Positions 5,637 through 7,301 of a DNA stretch of 7,301 nucleotides are shown here, in pieces. Positions within the stretch are counted from its first letter, which is position 1; each line of letters opens with the position of its first letter. A program made the translations under genes and the position numbers. The stretch is from Comamonadaceae bacterium. Its GTDB lineage: Bacteria > Pseudomonadota > Gammaproteobacteria > Burkholderiales > Burkholderiaceae_C. The stretch covers positions 1-7,301 of the forward strand of contig CANBRV010000111.1 of the NCBI GenBank assembly GCA_947372005.1, written 5' to 3'. Below the pieces are notes generated by a model. The model saw nothing but the letters and a program-made list of their open reading frames with translations, was not told the origin of the DNA and made no database searches.

Positions 5637-5948
5637 GATTTTTTGCATCCAGATGTCTTTGTACATCACCCAGTCGCCCATAGCGCTATAAAGCGGGCGT
5701 TTAAATGTCGCGGGTTTATTCTTTTCAAAAAAGAAGTGACCAATCCACGCAAAGCTATAAACAGCAAGGATTCCGTAGGCGAGATAGATGGGTTGGCGTG
5801 TGGCGATGGTCATGAACAAGCAGCCTAGTGCAGCCGTGGAGCCGACAAAGTGCAGGCGGCGGCACATGCGATTGCTGTGCTCTTGGATGTAGAGTGGATA
5901 AAACTCTGCGAAGGTGCTGGCCGTTTCAATGCGCGAAGTCGTGCCCAT
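5625..5948 (-). CDS. DUF962 / Mpo1-like small membrane protein
   Basis: A 107-residue protein with the signature of the small bacterial DUF962 family. It has FAEFYPLYIQEHSN (residues 13-26), then RRLHFVG, two hydrophobic segments (about 34-50 and 53-72), and GHFFFEKNKPATFKRPLYS followed by MGDW. His24, His33 and His71 with Glu75 sit at the ends of the membrane segments and could bind metal. The larger yeast relative Mpo1 is an iron-dependent dioxygenase acting on 2-hydroxy fatty acids. Whether the short bacterial proteins share that activity is not known to me, so function is open. The start is the ATG at 5948: AAGGAG at 5956-5961 is seven bases upstream, whereas the GTG two codons earlier (5954) would be only one base from that site. 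The gene follows the chalcone-isomerase-like gene by 12 bases and is last in the cluster. Confidence 0.85.
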   Translation of the reverse strand: MGTTSRIETASTFAEFYPLYIQEHSNRMCRRLHFVGSTAALGCLFMTIATRQPIYLAYGILAVYSFAWIGHFFFEKNKPATFKRPLYSAMGDWVMYKDIWMQKISLD

Positions 5949-5955
5949 CGTCACT

Positions 5956-5961
5956 CTCCTT
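5956..5961 (-). promoter_or_regulatory. Ribosome binding site deciding the DUF962 start
   Basis: On the minus strand AAGGAG overlaps the last base of the preceding gene's TAA stop (TAAAGGAG) and is followed by a 7-base spacer to the ATG at 5948. This rules out the GTG at 5954 and supports co-translation with the upstream gene. Confidence 0.8.
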
Positions 5962-6542
5962 TATGTGGCTTTGCCAAGCAAGGCGTCTTTGAGCTTCCAA
6001 TCGGGTGGATTGGGTCCCAACCAAATGCGAAGCAAAGCGTTAAAGAATTCAGGCTCTTTAAATGGCTCGCCATAAGGCTTACCCTTAATGCTGATGATGG
6101 TTCCTACGCCTGGTAACCAATCAATCGTAAAGTTGTCGCCAGTTTTAAGATTTTTATAGTCGCTAAACATTTGGCTCATGCGCAGCACGCTTGGGATGAC
6201 TTTTGCAAACTCGGCCTTGGGCATGTTGTCTTCCATGCCTCTAGTAAACAATTTCCCTAGTTCATTGGCATCAATGTTCCGTAGCATCGTGACGCTAAAG
6301 TGTTTGGCGCCAGATTGTGCGAGTACTTCTTCCGGCGTGGATGCTTTTTTACCCAGATATAGCGATGCCACATAGACTTTGAAAATAGCCTTGTAACGTA
6401 TGCCTGCGCCGTTTAAAACGAGAGGATTGCCTTTTAAATTAGTCGTTTCTTCGACCTTAACGCCAGCTAGCTCGACCGCCATTGCCGTACCCAGTGAGCC
6501 CAGTAAAAGAATAACGGTGAGTAATTTTTTTAAGGCATTCAC
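5961..6542 (-). CDS. Exported chalcone-isomerase-like domain protein
   Basis: A 193-residue protein with a clear Sec signal peptide: NALKK, then a hydrophobic core (about residues 7-18), and an AMA cleavage site after residue 22. The mature part resembles the bacterial chalcone-isomerase-like family. It has the LNGAGIRYKAIFKVYVASLYL pattern near residues 43-63 (strand-rich start of the fold), an MLRNIDANEL segment, and a WLPGVGT turn with a C-terminal FFNALLRIWLG helix. Bacterial members are periplasmic or secreted. They are thought to lack plant chalcone isomerase activity and may bind fatty acids or other lipophilic ligands; here that is inference only. The start is a GTG at 6542, supported by AAGGA seven bases upstream. 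The gene lies 15 bases after ychF and 12 bases before the DUF962 gene, so the three are probably co-transcribed. Confidence 0.82.
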   Translation of the reverse strand: MNALKKLLTVILLLGSLGTAMAVELAGVKVEETTNLKGNPLVLNGAGIRYKAIFKVYVASLYLGKKASTPEEVLAQSGAKHFSVTMLRNIDANELGKLFTRGMEDNMPKAEFAKVIPSVLRMSQMFSDYKNLKTGDNFTIDWLPGVGTIISIKGKPYGEPFKEPEFFNALLRIWLGPNPPDWKLKDALLGKAT

Positions 6543-6549
6543 GGCAGCA

Positions 6550-6554
6550 TCCTT
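6550..6554 (-). promoter_or_regulatory. Ribosome binding site supporting a GTG start
   Basis: Minus-strand AAGGA is followed by a 7-base spacer and the GTG at 6542 of the chalcone-isomerase-like gene. An out-of-frame ATG begins at the last base of the site and stops after three codons, overlapping the GTG (GTGA), so it is unlikely to matter. Confidence 0.65.
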
Positions 6555-6557
6555 GTT

Positions 6558-7301
6558 CTAAACGTTAAACAAAAAATTCATAACATCGCCATCTTTGACA
6601 ATGTAATCCTTACCTTCAGCGCGCATCTTACCTGCTTCTTTCGCGCCTTGCTCCCCTTTAAATTGAATGAAATCATCAAACGCAATGGTTTGTGCACGGA
6701 TGTAGCCGCGTTCAAAATCGGTATGGATAACGCCAGCTGCTTGAGGCCCAGTAGCGCCAATAGGCACTGTCCAAGCACGTACTTCTTTGACGCCCGCGGT
6801 AAAGTAGGTCTGCAAGCCAAGCAAGTTAAAGCCTGCACGAATGAGGCGATCCAGTCCTGGCTCGGTCATACCCATATCGTCCAAAAACACTTGTTTATCT
6901 TCGTCTGAGAGCTCTGATATTTCAGCTTCAATGGCAGCGCAAATGGCGACTACAGGCGCATTTTGTTTGGTCGCGTAGTCTTTGAGCTTGTCGAGAAGGG
7001 GGTTGTTGGTAAAGCCGGAGTCGCTGACGTTGCCCACAAACATAGCAGGCTTGGCGGTAATCAAACACAGCGGCTTGAGTAATGCCATCGCATCAGCGTC
7101 TAGTCCCAGTGCACGCACAGGCTTGGCCTCGTTCAACTCAGGCGTAATGCGCTCGAGTAGCGTGACCATTTTGGCTGCGTCTTTGTCGCCTGCGCGCGAT
7201 AGCTTTTGAAAGCGGTGCAGGGCTTTTTCAACAACGCCCAAATCAGCCAGAGCCAGTTCGGTGTTAATCACTTCAATGTCGGAAATTGGGTCGACTTTGC
7301 C
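6558..7301 (-). CDS. ychF: YchF/OLA1-type ribosome-associated ATPase, C-terminal part, cut by the window edge
   Basis: The frame is open from the right edge to a TAG at 6558-6560 and gives 247 residues of a family about 363 long. The GTPase-fold nucleotide-binding N-terminus (P-loop) is outside the window. The visible part starts with GKVDPISDIEVINTELALADL, a family hallmark. It continues through the helical coiled-coil region (VEKALHRFQKLSR onwards) and ends with the TGS domain (TYFTAGVKEVRAWTVPIG, ending in GKDYIVKDGDVMNFLFNV), the usual YchF C-terminus. An internal GTG at 7271 is not the start because the family sequence continues upstream of it. YchF is an Obg-related protein that binds ATP in preference to GTP, associates with ribosomes and affects translation and oxidative stress responses. 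It lies upstream of, and close to, the two small genes that follow. Confidence 0.97.
   Translation of the reverse strand, partial: GKVDPISDIEVINTELALADLGVVEKALHRFQKLSRAGDKDAAKMVTLLERITPELNEAKPVRALGLDADAMALLKPLCLITAKPAMFVGNVSDSGFTNNPLLDKLKDYATKQNAPVVAICAAIEAEISELSDEDKQVFLDDMGMTEPGLDRLIRAGFNLLGLQTYFTAGVKEVRAWTVPIGATGPQAAGVIHTDFERGYIRAQTIAFDDFIQFKGEQGAKEAGKMRAEGKDYIVKDGDVMNFLFNV

Noticed and set aside
5621..5643. CTTG/CAAG hairpin followed by a T6 run after the AEC gene
   Set aside because: The stem is only 4 bp and is separated from the T-run by five bases; too weak to call a terminator.

Overview
This window looks like an ordinary chromosomal segment of a Proteobacterium, most likely a betaproteobacterium. 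That placement is inferred from protein character and gene content, not from any database comparison. There are no mobile elements, CRISPR arrays or phage genes. The coding strand changes several times, and no gene-free stretch exceeds about 180 bases.

Left part (1-4563) is a thiamine (vitamin B1) locus. On the minus strand, a TPP riboswitch (2356-2440) with a good sigma70-type promoter (2448-2475) precedes thiC, the HMP-phosphate synthase. thiC is followed, with a one-base stop/start overlap, by a glycine oxidase gene of the thiO type that runs off the left edge. Divergently, on the plus strand, lies a CytX-type NCS1 permease, the probable hydroxymethylpyrimidine (HMP) importer. Convergent to it, with ends overlapping by 8 bp, is thiD, the HMP/HMP-P kinase. 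Together these cover de novo HMP-P synthesis (ThiC), HMP salvage (CytX then ThiD) and the dehydroglycine supply for the thiazole moiety (ThiO). Only thiC-thiO sits behind the riboswitch. cytX and thiD have no aptamer of their own in this window.

Middle part (4558-5636): a tRNA-Asn(GTT) gene with encoded CCA is transcribed from a promoter that overlaps the start of thiD, and ends at a strong GAAA-capped intrinsic terminator. Thirteen bases after the terminator's T-tract begins an AEC-family (auxin efflux carrier type) membrane transporter with no visible Shine-Dalgarno or promoter.

Right part (5625-7301), minus strand: a compact three-gene cluster in the order ychF (universal GTPase/ATPase, truncated by the window edge), an exported chalcone-isomerase-like protein, and a small DUF962/Mpo1-like membrane protein. 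Gaps are 15 and 12 bases and starts are chosen by good Shine-Dalgarno sites. The last gene overlaps the AEC gene tail-to-tail by 12 bp.

I see no clearly new biological system. The items most worth checking are a candidate anti-aptamer helix in the thiC leader, the back-to-back thiC/cytX control region, the terminator-to-start junction between the tRNA and the transporter, and the poorly characterised pair of genes behind ychF.
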